DNA of 64,000 nt from Thinopyrum elongatum (lineage: Eukaryota; Streptophyta; Magnoliopsida; Poales; Poaceae), in assembly GCA_011799875.1 (NCBI GenBank), contig CM022299.1:211674070-211738069 (forward strand), read 5' to 3'. The notes below the pieces were generated by a model, which saw only the letters and a program-made list of their open reading frames with translations, had not been told where the DNA came from and searched no databases. Of the stretch, positions 36,039 to 47,139 are shown piece by piece (positions within the stretch are counted from its first letter, which is position 1; each line of letters opens with the position of its first letter). The position numbers and the translations under genes were made by a program.

Positions 36039-36926
36039 TGTCGGATTTAGGTTTCCGCAGACCCTTGAGAGGTTCAAACTCTGGGGTGCGTGCGAAGAAC
36101 TCTCTCTCCCCAGTCTGCCTGCTCAACAATTCCGCGGCCTAGCTCGACGTACCAAAGGAACAGGAGACACAGCAGTTTATCCTGGTTCGGGCCACCTTGC
36201 GGTGTAATACCCTACTCCAGCTTTGTGGTGGATTGCCTCGGGGGGCTGAGGATGAACTAGAACAGAGGTGGAATGACTCAGGAGGTGAGGTGTTCTTGAG
36301 CTCGATGAGCTGGTGAGGGTGGAATGGATCTGATCCAGCTCCGGTCTTCCCTTCCCATGGTGGCTATGTCCTATTTATAGTGGCCTTGGTCCTCTTCCCA
36401 AATGTAGGCGGGAAGGGATCCCACAATGGCCAAATTCGAAGGGAGACAACTAGTACAAGTTATCCTGACAAAAGTAGTCTTCGCCTGCAAAAGCCTCTGG
36501 TGGTGACGCTGCAGTGGGCTCCTCGATGACCTCCGTCCTGCCGTCCTGGCGGTCCTGGTCTTGTTGCACCGATATGGAAACCTTTGCTTGATTCCTCAGG
36601 ACTCCGTGCCTGCGCTTGCCTCCTTTGCACCAAAGAGGAAACTGGTACACTCCGCCCGCTGGCGCCCGCCTGGTCCTGGTCGTCATGGCTCATGTCAGGT
36701 GAACCTCGTGAGGTGCAGCTTACATTGACATCTCCGCTCCTCGGGAGCCAGCCTGGGAGGCCGCCCCTCATGGAGGTCTTGGTGTCGTCCGCCTCGCGAG
36801 GCCTGGCCCGTCGCGAGGGTCTTGAGTTGTCGTTGCTGAAGCTGGGCCATAGTAGGCCGTCGATGGAGCCACGCCATAGGCCGCAGGCAGGCAAGTCTGG
36901 GCACCCCCGGTCCCAGGACGCCGACA
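36039..36926 (-). repeat. 3' LTR of element C
   Basis: 888 bp; on the minus strand TGTCGGCGTCCTGGGACC to AAATCCGACA, next to the polypurine tract GGGCCCGGGGGCTAC and followed by the ATCAT duplication. It closely resembles the 5' LTR. Confidence 0.92.
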
Positions 36927-37170
36927 GTAGCCCCCGGGCCCAAGGCGCGCTCGAACTTGGCTTCGAGGCGAAGCCAAAGGGCAAGTGCGGAGTGCCGCGG
37001 GCCCTAACCGCCTGTGGCCTTGGTTGCCGCGTGGCGATTGATGGGACGTGGGTGACTCCGCTTCCCCACGCTGCCTCGGCAACTGCTTCGACTTGACAAG
37101 ACCCTGCTGCATGTAGAGAAAAATCATCATTACGCGCGATTGTGGAGGCCGGCGATCGGCCTTCCCTTGG

Positions 37171-37180
37171 CTATAAATGA
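37171..37180 (+). promoter_or_regulatory. TATA box of the antisense ORF in element C
   Basis: CTATAAATGA, about 100 bases upstream of the ATG at 37273, in TTGGCTATAAATGAGGAGAG. Position and wording match B and E. It points opposite to the LTR promoter. Confidence 0.6.
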
Positions 37181-37272
37181 GGAGAGGGGCGAAGCCCCCT
37201 TTGGTCGTCTTCGTCTTCTCGCTACCCGCTCCTTCTTCTTCCTTCTTGCCTCGCCATCTTGCTGCGGTGTTC

Positions 37273-38009
37273 ATGGCATTGACAAGGAAGTTTTCTGCCA
37301 CTGAGAAGGGGAAGGCCCCTAAGGAGGGGCCCGGCTCGCCGCCACCCAAGAGAGGACGAGGTCGCCCCCGCAAGCATGCGGTGGCCCCTATGGTGGCTCT
37401 TTGTGGACGCGGGCGCGCCTCGAGTGGTCGTGGCGGCACCTCTTCTCGCGGTGAGAGCCGCCAGGGGCGAGGCAGCCCCCTTGAGGGAGGGAGGAAGTGC
37501 TCCCAGAGTTTGTCGTGTGGTCGGAGGGGCCGGCTGGCACCTGGCTCCCACTCCCCCGCTTCTTCGCGGGCGAGTTACCGGTTGCTGGTCTTGACGGCCT
37601 CTGGCTGCAAGCTGACGGCTGCTGCAGCAAGGCTTTATGGGTCGGGGTCGAGGCTTCCACCGCCGGGAACGTGGCCCTGACCCGCGGCTGGCAGACATTC
37701 GCCCGCGCGCGTGGCCTGAGCGGGAGGTGCACCCTCCACTTCAGGTACAATGGCGTTGCGACCCTCTACGTGAGGGTGTTTTGGGAAGATGGCCGCCGCG
37801 CAGGGTGCTGCCCCAAAGACGACGGCGGCGACGACGAGCTTGGCCTTGGCGACGGCTGCGGCTCGTTCAGCGGCGGCGGCTCTTCCTCCGGCGAGAGCAC
37901 AAGCAGCGGCGGTTACGACCAGCCGCCCCGCCGCCGGGCTCGCTTCGAGGGAGGTAGCGGATCTTCTTGCCGCCGCGCCCCGGTGAAGCAGGAGGAGGGC
38001 TCAGGCTGA
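37273..38009 (+). pseudogene. Antisense AT-hook plus B3-like ORF of element C
   Basis: This is opposite to gag-pol. The start is ATG 37273 (MALTRKFSATEKGKAP). Residues ~26-36 read KRGRGRPRKHA, an AT-hook core (RGRPRK) that contacts the AT minor groove. The frame must shift once between about 37400 and 37500. The second frame, 37497-38009, then reads in order TWLPLPRFFAGELP, GLWLQADGCC, ALTRGWQTFARARGL, LHFRYNG and LYVRVF, which follow the strands of a plant B3 domain (REM-like), then an acidic/Ser-rich tail. The B3 similarity is by eye. Extra antisense ORFs between pol and 3' LTR are known from Tat-lineage plant Gypsy elements. A role in regulating the element or host is inference. It could also be a weak coincidental fold match. 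Confidence 0.65.
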
Positions 38010-38941
38010 GCCCGGGGAACCTCCGGAGCCGAGCCTCAGGAACTGCTGCAGTCGCGCGGGCCGCCTTTTGTTTAACCTTTCCTTTCTTCTGCATTTTGAG
38101 AAAAAGTAGAGAGCCTTGCTAGGGCGTGTAATGAACCATGGCACTTATGCAGCTATGCTATGTTTATTGTTCTTGTGTTATGCTATGGTGTTCATGTCCC
38201 GAGCAGGTGTGGTAGCATAACTTAGCTTCGTACACCCGCGGTAGCTTCCCTCCTCGTGAGGGCTCATCCTTCAGCATCTGGAGAGGCCCCCTTGCTGCCG
38301 ACCTAGGAGCCGCCGGCCTCGGGAGGCACCATAAAACTGCAGGGTTTGTTAGAAAACCTTTCGAAGGCCTTGTTCTTCCTTGCGTGAGCCCTCAGTCATG
38401 ACTAGCCGTGGCTAAGTTCACCGCATCGTGGTACCCGGGGGCACGAACTTAAGAGGGTGCGCAAATCATGAGCTCAATCGAGGGCGCCTCGCGAAGATCA
38501 AAGAAGCCGAAGCCCTGGGGCAACAAGGCTTTGGTGAGGTGTGTCCGCAGGGTGGGCTAACCCAACGCACGCACACACCTGCCCAGCCCCGTGGGAGGCG
38601 CTCGAGGGAGAGTGACGGGCAACTGCCGTTCTCCTTGACCCAGAAAAAGAAAGCAAGCGAGGCAAGAAGAGAAAACCAACTAAGCAATCGAGAAACACTA
38701 GAGCTCCAAATTCTATTAAAAGGTTGCAAACTAGCTGCAGAAAGCAAGCAAATGAACAGCCGCGTCCGGCACCTAGTCTAGTCTTCTCACCAGCGCGGAG
38801 CTAAGTGCTGCCACTAGGACGTGGGAGGGAGCCCCCAAGGCCGGAGGGCGGCACACTGGAGACTCCGGGGCGTGTACAGACCCACTCATTATTACGTGAG
38901 AGTGTCACGAGCGGAGACCTTCACAGGCACTGGGCCTTGCT

Positions 38942-41900
38942 TCATGGGTAGAACTTCTGGAGGTGCTGGATGTTCCAGGCGTTCTGGATGGGGATCCCAT
39001 CCTGCGTCTCCAGGCGCACAGCGCCGGGCCTGGAGACGCGGGCAATCCTAAACGGGCCCTCCCACATGGGGGAGAGCTTATGCAGCCCTTCCCTGGAGAG
39101 CACCCGCCTCAGGACGAGATTGCCCACCTCGAGCGTCCTGGAGCGGACGCTGCGACAGTGGTACTGCTGCAGCGCCTGCTGGTACCTTGCCGCCCGGAGC
39201 GAGGCTTGACGGCGACATTCCTCCCCCAGCACGAGGTCCATCCTCCGCGAGGCGTCCTGGCGTGCCTCATCAAATGCCAGGACCCACGTGGAGCGATGCT
39301 TGACTTCGTGTGGGAGAACCGCTTCGGCTCCGTAGACGAGGAAGAATGGAGTCTCGCCCGTCGGCTTGGTGGCTGTGGTGCGGATGGACCACAGCACGGA
39401 CTGGAGCTCATCGATCTAGCCCCTACCGCAGGCCTCGAGCTTTTTCTTGAAGGTTCTTGTTTTGAGGCCTCTCAGGACCTCCGTGTTGGCGTACTCAGCT
39501 TGGCCGTTGCTCCTGGGGTGCGCCACTGAAGCGTAGCATATCTGCGTTCCAAGGTTAGCACAATATGTTTTGAAGAGATTGCTAGTGAACTGCGAGCCGT
39601 TGTCGGTGATGATACGATTAGGGACCCCGAAGCGGCTCACGAGGCCCTTGATGAACTTGACCGCCGAACCGGCTGGGATGGTGCGGACAGCTTCCACTTC
39701 CGCCCACTTGGTGAACTTGTCGATGGCAACGTAGAGGTAGCGGTAGCCCCCGAGCGCCCGTGGGAATGGTCCTAAGATGTCCAGCCCCCAGACCGCAAAC
39801 GGCCACGTGAGCGGAACGGTTTGGAGGCCTTGAGCGGGCTGGTGGGTCTGCTTGGCGTGGAACTGGCAGGCTTCGCAGAACTTGACCAACTCTGTAGTGT
39901 CGTTGAGCGCCGTTGGCCAGTAGAACCCGCTGCGGAATGCCTTCCCCACGAGGGTGCGTGAAGAAGAATGGTGCCCGCAGTCCCCGCCATGTATATCCGT
40001 CAGCAGGTCGCGCCCCTGCTCCCTGGAAATGCATCGTAGAGAGATGTCGTTTGGACACCTCCGATAAAGCTCACCCTCCCGAATGCAGTATGCTGTAGCT
40101 TGGCATGCCACCCGCTCTGTGTCTTCCTCCTTCTCCGGCAGGGTTCCCTAGAGCAGATACGCCCTGAACTCTTCAGTCCAGCATCCCTCCTGAGGCTCGA
40201 GCGCGAGGAGCAGACACACCCCTGAGGTCGGGCTGCAGGCTGGGGCTCCCGAGGTTGGTGCTGGGGGGAGCTCCTCCTGAGGCAGCGTTGCCTCTGCAGT
40301 GGGTGGGGCTGCCGAGGGCTTGAAGAGCTACTCCTCGAAGACGTCGGGCTCCTGAGGCAGGCACCGGGATGCCCTCTTGGCGATGTCGTGGACTTCCTTG
40401 TTTGTGCCGCGTGGCACGTGCTGCAGTTCCAAGCCCAAGAATTGTTTCTCAATTTTGCGTACCTCTGTGAGATATGCCTCCATGTGCTCGTCCTTCAGCT
40501 CGTATACTTTGTTGGAGAAGTTGACGAGGAGCTGGGAGTCGCCCCTGATGGTGAGGTGCTTCACTCCCAAGGTTGCCGCAGCCTTGAGACCGGCGATTAA
40601 GCCTTCGTACTCCGTGATGTTATTGGAGACCTTTTCACCCCGCTGGAAGCAGAGCTGCACGACGTAGTAGAGCTTGTCCTGGGTGGGCGAGATGAGCACG
40701 GCTCCAGCCCCCGCGCCCTGACGCGCGAAGGCGCCGTCAAAGTACATGACCCATCCGTCTGGCACCTCGCTTCCTGGTGAGAGTGGGCGGTCCTCGCCTG
40801 CTTCAGGGCTGGGAACGTCAGCCCATTCCGCCATGAAGTCGGCGAGCGCGGCACCCTTGATGACTCTGGTGGTGCTGAACTCCAACTGGAATGCCTGCAA
40901 CTCGATGTTCCATTCTGTGACTCTCCCCGCAGCATTGGGGCTCTGGAGCACCCTCTCCAGTGGGTAAGCTGAGACGACCTTGATGGGGTGACCTTGGAAG
41001 TAGTGGCGCAGCTTGCGGGAGGCGACAAGGAGCGCGAGAAGGAGCTTCTACGACATGGGATAGTGCGCCCGTGCATCACACAATGCCGTGCTGACGAAGT
41101 ACACCAGGTGCTCGATGAGGGCCAGAGTGCTGGTGATGTCTTGTTCCTCGCGAGGCTGGGGGTCCTCGGGGGCTCGGCTGTTTGCAAGGGCAGCCAGGCT
41201 CCCAGGAGCGCTGCCCTGGGGGGCCTGGTCATCTGTTGGTGCCGCCGGGGCTTCAGGAGCACGGTCCCGAAGTTGCGTCGTCTCGTCCTGGCATGTGGCG
41301 CTGCCCGGCGAGTTCCCGGCCTGGCGCTCTTCCCGGACCACCACTAGTGCCGCGCTGGCAGAGTGTGGCGTGGCAGCCAGGTAAAGCACCAAGGGCTCGA
41401 GAGGTCGCGGCGCCACCATCACTGGTGGGCTGGTGAGGTATCTCTTGAGGTCGTGAAATGCTGCGTCGGCCTTCGGAGTCCATTCGAACGGCCCCTTCTT
41501 CTTCATTAGCTTGAAGAACGGGTGGGCGCGCTCCCCAAGCTTGGAGATGAAGCGCCCTAGCGAGGTCATGCAGCCCGCCAGCTTTTGCATTTCCTTGAGA
41601 GTCTGCGGCGGGCTCATCCTTTCTATCGCCTTGATCTTCTCGGGGTTCGCCTCGATTCCATTGTGCAACACCAAAAAGCCCAACAGCTTGCCGGAGGGGA
41701 TGCCAAACACACACTTCTCTTGGTTGAGCCGCAGGTCCACCTTGCGTAGACTGGTGAACATTTCTTCGAGGTCCTCGATGAGGGTCCTTGCCTCCCGAGA
41801 CTTCACCACTATGTCGTCGACGTATGCCTCGGCGTTCGTCCCAAGCTGCTAGCCCGGAGCGATGTGCATCAGCCATTGGAAGGTTGCTCTGGCGTTACGC

Positions 41901-43534
41901 AGCCCGAAGGGCATGCAGGTGTAGCAATACACCCCGCACGGGGTCAAGAAAGCCATCTTCTCAACACATTGCACCGCCATCTCGATTTGGTGATATCCTG
42001 AGAATGCGTCCAAGAAGCACAGCAGGTCGCACTCGGTGGTAGAGTCGACGATCTGGTCGATGCGCGGGAGCGGGAAGGGATCTTGAGGGCAAGCCTGGCT
42101 GAGGTTGGTGAAGTCGATGCACATGCGTTCCTTCCCGCCTTTCTTGGGGACAATGACTGGGTTAGCCAGCCATTCTGGGTACCGCACCTCCCGAATGACA
42201 CCAGCGGCTTGCAGCTTGTGGGTCTCTTGGACGATGAACACGTGCTTCTCCGTGGACTGCCACCGCGCCCTCTGCTTCACCGGCCGCACATTGGGGCACA
42301 CCTTTAGGTGATGCTCGATTACCTCCCTTGGGACTCCGACCAAATCTTTGGGCTCCCATGCAAACACCTCCTTGTTTGTGCGCAAGAAACCGACCAGCGC
42401 CTTTTCTTGGTCTGGAGCGAGGTTGGCTCCTATGGTGAAGGTGGCTCCTGACGCTCCATCCTCGTCAACCGGCACCTGCTTCTTCTCGGCCCAATCTTGG
42501 GAGAACAGCTGCTTCTTCTTCGTCGGTGCAGCCCCCGGGGCCTTAGGGGCTCCCCCACCTGCTAGGCGTGCTACTGCCGCGGCCCTGAAGGCGAGCTTGA
42601 GGGCCGTTAGGGCCTCCTTGGTGTCCCCGTCCACGGTGAGGACGCCACTGCTCCCCGGCATCTTCATGAGGTTGTAGGCAGGATGAGTTGCTGCCATGAA
42701 CTTGGCCAAGGCTGGGCACCCGAGGATAGCGTTGTACGGGAGGCTGATGCGGGCGATATCGAAGTCGATAAGCTCGGTGCGGTAGTTGTCGCGGGTGCCG
42801 AAGGTGACGGGGAGGAGGATCTGCCCCAGGGGCCTGGTGGAACCATCGACGACCCCGAAGAAGGGCTTGGTGGGGCGGAGCCGGCCATGTGGCACGTGGA
42901 GCAAGCCGAAAGCCTCCACAGAGAGCACGTTGAGGCCAGCCCTGCCATCGATGAGGGTCTTGGTAACCGCCACGCTGCAGATGGTGGGGGTGCAGAGCAT
43001 CGGGAGCGCGCCTGCACCCGCGGTGGTCGCTGGGTGATCTCTCGAGTCGAAGGTGGGGTCGGCCTTGGGCGCCGCCCATCCCGGAGGAACTCCCTACCGC
43101 ACGTGCGTGGCACCTACTTGGTGGAAGAACTGCTTGACGTGACGGTCCGAGGGCAGCACCTACGAACTGCCGAGGAGGGCCGCGATGGCGTGGGGCGCCG
43201 GTGCTGCGAAGCGCGCAATGAAGAGGCCGCGCAGCTCCTCCCAGGAGGCCACAGAAGATTCCGGCAGGTTGAGCAGCCAGGCGCGTGGCACGCCAGCGAG
43301 GGCCATGGGAAACCAGTTGGCCATGACCTTGTCATCACCACCGGCCACCCGAACGGCCTCCTCATACGCCTGGAGAAACGCCGTTGGGCCTGCCGCACCG
43401 TCGTAGCGAGGCGGCATCTCTGGCTTGAACTTGGGTGGCCACCGCACACGTCGTAAGGCGGGGGTGAAGGCCCGGAGGCCCACGGTGCCTCCATGCGCGC
43501 CCGTCAATCCGACTGGTGGAGCGGTGCCCGCCAT
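38942..43534 (-). pseudogene. gag-pol: gag-pol polyprotein of element C with six in-frame TAG codons
   Basis: ATG 43534 (MAGTAPPVGL) starts gag, which has PKFKPEMPPRYDG and VMANWFPMAL. Gag lacks the long middle and zinc knuckle seen in B: it passes almost directly to the protease (DGRAGLNVLS near 42949). RT follows (MCIDFTNLSQACPQDPFPLP, FLDAFSGYHQI, CMPFGLRNARATF, and an intact YVDD at about 41820), then RNase H (FDGAFARQGAGAGAVL, EYEGLIAGLKAA), then integrase (H2C2 zinc site, DILGPF, ITDNGSQF, NGQAEYAN with DD35E spacing) and its C-terminal part ending at the TGA at 38942. The whole path from 43534 is one frame, interrupted only by TAG at 43160, 43094, 41849, 41048, 40328 and 39416. Such Gypsy enzymes copy RNA to DNA and insert it. 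Confidence 0.92.
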
Positions 43535-43604
43535 GAAAGCTGAATGGAGGAGCGAAGCGAATGAAGAGGCGAAACTCCAATGCACCCCTACCTGGTGCGC
43601 CAAA

Positions 43605-44493
43605 TGTCAGATTCAGGGTTCCGCAGACCCTTGAGAGGTTCGAACTCTGGGGTGCGTGTGAAGAACTCTCTCTCCCCAGTCTGCCTGCTCAACGATTCCG
43701 CGGCCTAGCTCGACGTACCCAAGGAACAGGAGACACAGCAGTTTATCCTGGTTCGGGCCACCTTGCGGTGTAATACCCTACTCCAGCTTTGTGGTGGATT
43801 GCCTCGGGGGGCTGAGGATGAACTAGTATAGAGGTGGAACAACCTCAGGAGGTGAGGTGTTCTTGAGCTCGATGAGTTGGTGAGGGTGGAATGGATCTGA
43901 TCCAGCTCCGGTCTCCCCTTCCCATGGTGGCTAAGTCCTATTTATAGTGGCCTTGGTCCTCTTCCCAAATGTAGGCGGGAAGGGATACCACAACAGCCAA
44001 ATTCGAAGGGAGACAACTAGTACAAGTTATCCTGACAAAAGTAGTCTTCGCCTGTAAAAGCCTCTGGTGGTGACGCTGCAGTGGGCTCCTCGATGACCTC
44101 CATCTTGCCATCCTGGCGGTCCTGGTCTTGTTGCACCGATATGGAGACCTTTGCTTGATTCCTCGAGACTCTGCGCCTGCGCTTGCCTCCTTTGCACCAA
44201 AGAGGAAACTGGTACACTGCGCCCGCTGGCGCCCGCCTGGTCCTGGTCGTCATGGCTCACGTCAGGTGAACCTCGCGAGGTGCAAGTTACATTGACATCT
44301 CCGCTCCTCGGGAGCCAGCCTGGGAGGCCGCCCCTCGTGGAGGTCTTGGTGTCGTCTGCCTCGCGAGGCCTGGCCCCTCGCGAAGGTCTTGAGTTGTCGT
44401 TGCTGAAGCTGGGCCGTACCAGGCCGTTGATGGAGCCACGCCACGGGCCACAGGTAGGCAAGTCTGGGCACCCCCGGTCTCAGGACGCCGACA
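43605..44493 (-). repeat. 5' LTR of element C
   Basis: 889 bp; on the minus strand TGTCGGCGTCCTGAGACC to GAATCTGACA. The primer site TGGCGCACCAGGTAGGGG follows at 43602-43585. The TATA box (CTATAAATA) is at 43947-43939. Confidence 0.92.
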
Positions 44494-45039
44494 ATCATAT
44501 TCGAAGTGGATGGCATGGCCTCCTTCGGGGCAGCAGGCATGGGCGATCACGCCCCACCCCCGGGTCATGAAGACATCGCTGGAGTCGATGACCTTGACTT
44601 CCGCTTCAGAAGCTTGGCTGCAGCATCCGGCGTGTTGTAGCCAGAACTCGATGGGCCCCCTCGGTGGTATCTCCGTTGCAAGGGATCACGGGAGCCCGAT
44701 CCATGTGCGCGGCAGCATTGCCGTCCACACCACAAACTCGCAGGCCGTGCCTTCGGCGTGGGTCCGCAAGTGGGGTGGCTGTATGGCCACCGCTTGTCCT
44801 CCTCTGCAGCCCCACTCCTCACGATGTCCGCCGCTGCTTCCATGAACGGGGCTCTTCGCGCGAGCATACACGGGGACCAGGAAGCCTGGTGGAGCCCGTT
44901 AATGCAAAGGTCGCGTCGCCATGGGCTCCGCGATGGCGTCACGGGACCGATTGGGCCTCTTCTTCGGCAGAAGCAGCTCAGGTCCCACCTGAGGGGTTTT
45001 TCCCTTCTCCGCAGCGGAAAACCTCCTCACTGGCACCAT
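44494..45039 (-). pseudogene. N-terminal part of the antisense B3-like ORF of element B
   Basis: The minus-strand ATG at 45039 starts MVPVRRFSAAEKGKTPQVG, homologous to the starts in C (37273) and E (49358). The same frame continues, with stops (one near 44895 and one at 44686), through EFVVW, WLQHAGCC and VFMTRGWGVIAHACCPEGGHA to the break at 44494, where C is inserted. B3-like block order as in C. It lies opposite to gag-pol, between the spacer and the 3' LTR. DNA-binding is inferred from C's better-preserved copy. Confidence 0.65.
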
Positions 45040-45130
45040 GAGTGCTTTGGCAAGACGGCGGAGCGAAGAGGTAGAAGGAGGAGCAAGCGGCGAGAAGAGG
45101 AAGATGAGCTAGGGGCTCCGCCGCCTCTCC

Positions 45131-45139
45131 CATTTATAG
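45131..45139 (-). promoter_or_regulatory. TATA box of the antisense ORF in element B
   Basis: CTATAAATG on the minus strand about 95 bases upstream of the ATG at 45039, within CGGCTATAAATGGG. The same sequence and spacing recur in C (37171) and E (49268). Confidence 0.6.
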
Positions 45140-45373
45140 CCGGAGGCATGCCGGCCTCCCACGATTCCAAGTAATGATGGTTTTTCTGCATGCAGCAGGC
45201 AGTTGTCAAGTCGGCCAGTTGCCGAGGCAGCGTGGGGAAGTGGAGACGCCCACATCGCATCAAGCGCAACACGTCGGTCGGTCCGCAGGAGATTGGGGCC
45301 CGCGGTGCTTCACCCTTTCCCCTTGGCTTCACCTCGAAGCCAAGTCCGAGCGAGCCTTGGGCCCGGGGGCTAC

Positions 45374-46244
45374 TGTCGTCGTTCTGGGAACCGGGTACCC
45401 AGACTTGCCTACCCGCGGCCCACGGCGTTGCTCCATCAACGGCCTGGTACGACCCATCTTCAGCACCTTCAAGACAAGACCCTCGCGAGGGGCCAAGCCT
45501 CGCAAGGCGGACGATGCCAAGACCTCCGGAGGGAGCGGCCTCCCCAGGCTGGCTCCCGAGGAGCAGAGATTCCTTTGCAGGCGCCCTCTTCATGAGGTTG
45601 AGATGATGCAAGCCATGACGACCAAGGACAGGCGGGCGCCAGCGGGCGCAGGGGAGCAGGTTTCCTCTTTGGTGCTAAGGAGCAAGCGCAGGCGCGGGGT
45701 CCCGAGGAATCACCCAAAGGTTTCCATTCCCGTGCTACAAGACCAAGACAGTCAGGACGGCAGGACGGATGTCATCACCAAGCCCACCACGGCGTCACAA
45801 CTAGAAGCTTTGCAGGCGAAGACCACCTTTCGTCACGATAAGATGTACTACTTGTCCCCCTTTAAAATTGGCCACTGTGGGATCCCTTCCCGCCTTTGTT
45901 TGGAGGAAGAGGACCAAGGCCACTATAAATATAGCCTAGCCACCACCATAGGAAGGGATCGAATCCTTAGCTCTCACCCACACAAGAACAAGACCTCCTG
46001 AGGTTGTTCTTCCTCTGTACTAGTTCATCCTCAGCCCCTCGCGAGGCTAATCCACCCTAAAGCAGGAGTAGGGTCTTACACCGCAAGGTGTCCCAAACCT
46101 AGGTAAACTGCTGTGTCCTTTTCCTTTCTTGTTCATTGAGCTAGGCTGCGGGGGTGACGAGCTGGTTGGCTGGAGAGGTTGAGTTCTTCGCACACGCCCC
46201 AGAGTTCGAACCTTTCTTGGGTCTGCGGAGCCCTGAATCCGACA
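45374..46244 (+). repeat. 3' LTR of element B
   Basis: 871 bp, from TGTCGTCGTTCTGG to GAATCCGACA, followed directly by the GTAGC target duplication. It is preceded by the polypurine tract GCCCGGGGGCTAC (45361-45373). Confidence 0.92.
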
Positions 46245-46517
46245 GTAGCTTATTCATTTCAAAAGTGGCATAATAACCTTGGTTCTCTCATAGATGTCAT
46301 ATACTTAGCTTATTTTCCTCCAAAATGGCTTAATTACCTAAGTTAGATAAATAATGAGCTATACTTATGTAAGTTGGCTCAAAAATGGCATCATCACCTA
46401 GGTTAGCACAAAAATGACCTATACTTACCTTATTTTCCTCCAAATTGACATAATAAGCTTAGTTAGCTAAAAAATGGCATAATTACCTAAGTTAGCTCTA
46501 AAATGACACAAATAAGG
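46245..46517 (+). repeat. Tandem AT-rich repeats of element K
   Basis: Imperfect repeats of a unit like CCAAAATGGCATAATTACCTAAGTTAGCT, continuing the same repeats seen at 30370-30527 left of B. They confirm that B interrupts one element. No ORF. Confidence 0.6.
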
Positions 46518-46834
46518 AATAAGAAGAAGAAAAACAAGGAAGAGGAGAAAAAGAAAGAATAGAAGAAGAAAGAGAAGAAAAAGAAAGAATAAAAGAAGAA
46601 GAATGAGAATGAGGAGGAAAAGGATAAAAAGATAGAAGAGAAGAAGAAAGATGAAAAAAGAAGAAGAAGAAGAAAATATCTTCTTCTTCCTCCTCTTCTA
46701 GTCTTCTCTTCTTCTTCTTCTTCTAGTCTTCTTCTTCTTCTTCTTCTTCTAGTCTTCTTATTCTTCTTCTTCTTCTTCTTCTTCTTCTTCTTCTTCTTCT
46801 AGTCTTCTTCTTCTTCTTCTTCTTCTAACTTTCT
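46518..46834. repeat. GAA-rich tract followed by TTC tract (inverted repeat)
   Basis: 46518-46679 is nearly all purine (GAA/AGA/GGA repeats) and 46680-46834 is TTC repeats broken by TAGTC. The two halves are complementary over much of their length and could pair. Confidence 0.75.
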
Positions 46835-47139
46835 TACTCCCATTTTTGCAGGTTTGATTCACTTCATGGAAGCAGCATTGATGGACTGCTAGTGTTTAGT
46901 TCTTGTTTTCATTTGTACTGATGAACAATGTGAAACTATGTATGTATTTATGTATGAACTCCATGAAACTATGTATGTATTGGATCTTTTAATACCCTAT
47001 GTGTTCGGTTGCATTGATGGACTGCTAGATGTTTGATACATGGGCTATGTTTAAGGTTGAAACTATATATATCATATATATCTTTTGAAAATGCAGGGAT
47101 ATAACAGAAAACAGAAACAATGCAGCCTCTTTACCATTT

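Larger units (their letters stand above)
36039..44493 (-). mobile_element. Element C: complete Tat-type Gypsy element with gag-pol, nested in B
   Basis: Minus-strand order: 5' LTR 44493-43605, primer site 43602-43585, gag, protease, RT, RNase H, integrase (to 38942), spacer, antisense B3/AT-hook ORF (37273-38009), polypurine tract (36939-36927), 3' LTR 36926-36039. ATCAT flanks both ends (36034-36038 and 44494-44498). 8455 bp. The LTRs are 888 and 889 bp and look very similar, so the insertion is fairly young. gag-pol stays in one frame but carries six TAG codons, so this copy is inactive as read. Confidence 0.94.
30528..46244 (+). mobile_element. Element B: complete non-autonomous Tat-type Gypsy element carrying nested element C
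   Basis: 5' LTR 30528-31400, primer site, gag, protease, RT remnant, long spacer, an antisense ORF split by C, polypurine tract, and 3' LTR 45374-46244. It is flanked by GTAGC at 30523-30527 and 46245-46249, a perfect 5-bp target duplication inside K. Without C it is about 7.26 kb. It lacks RNase H and integrase and keeps only a shortened RT piece, so it must depend on enzymes from another element. C has the same LTR termini, primer site and polypurine tract. Confidence 0.93.

Noticed and set aside
38963..39529. 188-codon plus-strand ORF
   Set aside because: It is the antisense shadow of C's integrase, which has clear catalytic motifs on the other strand.
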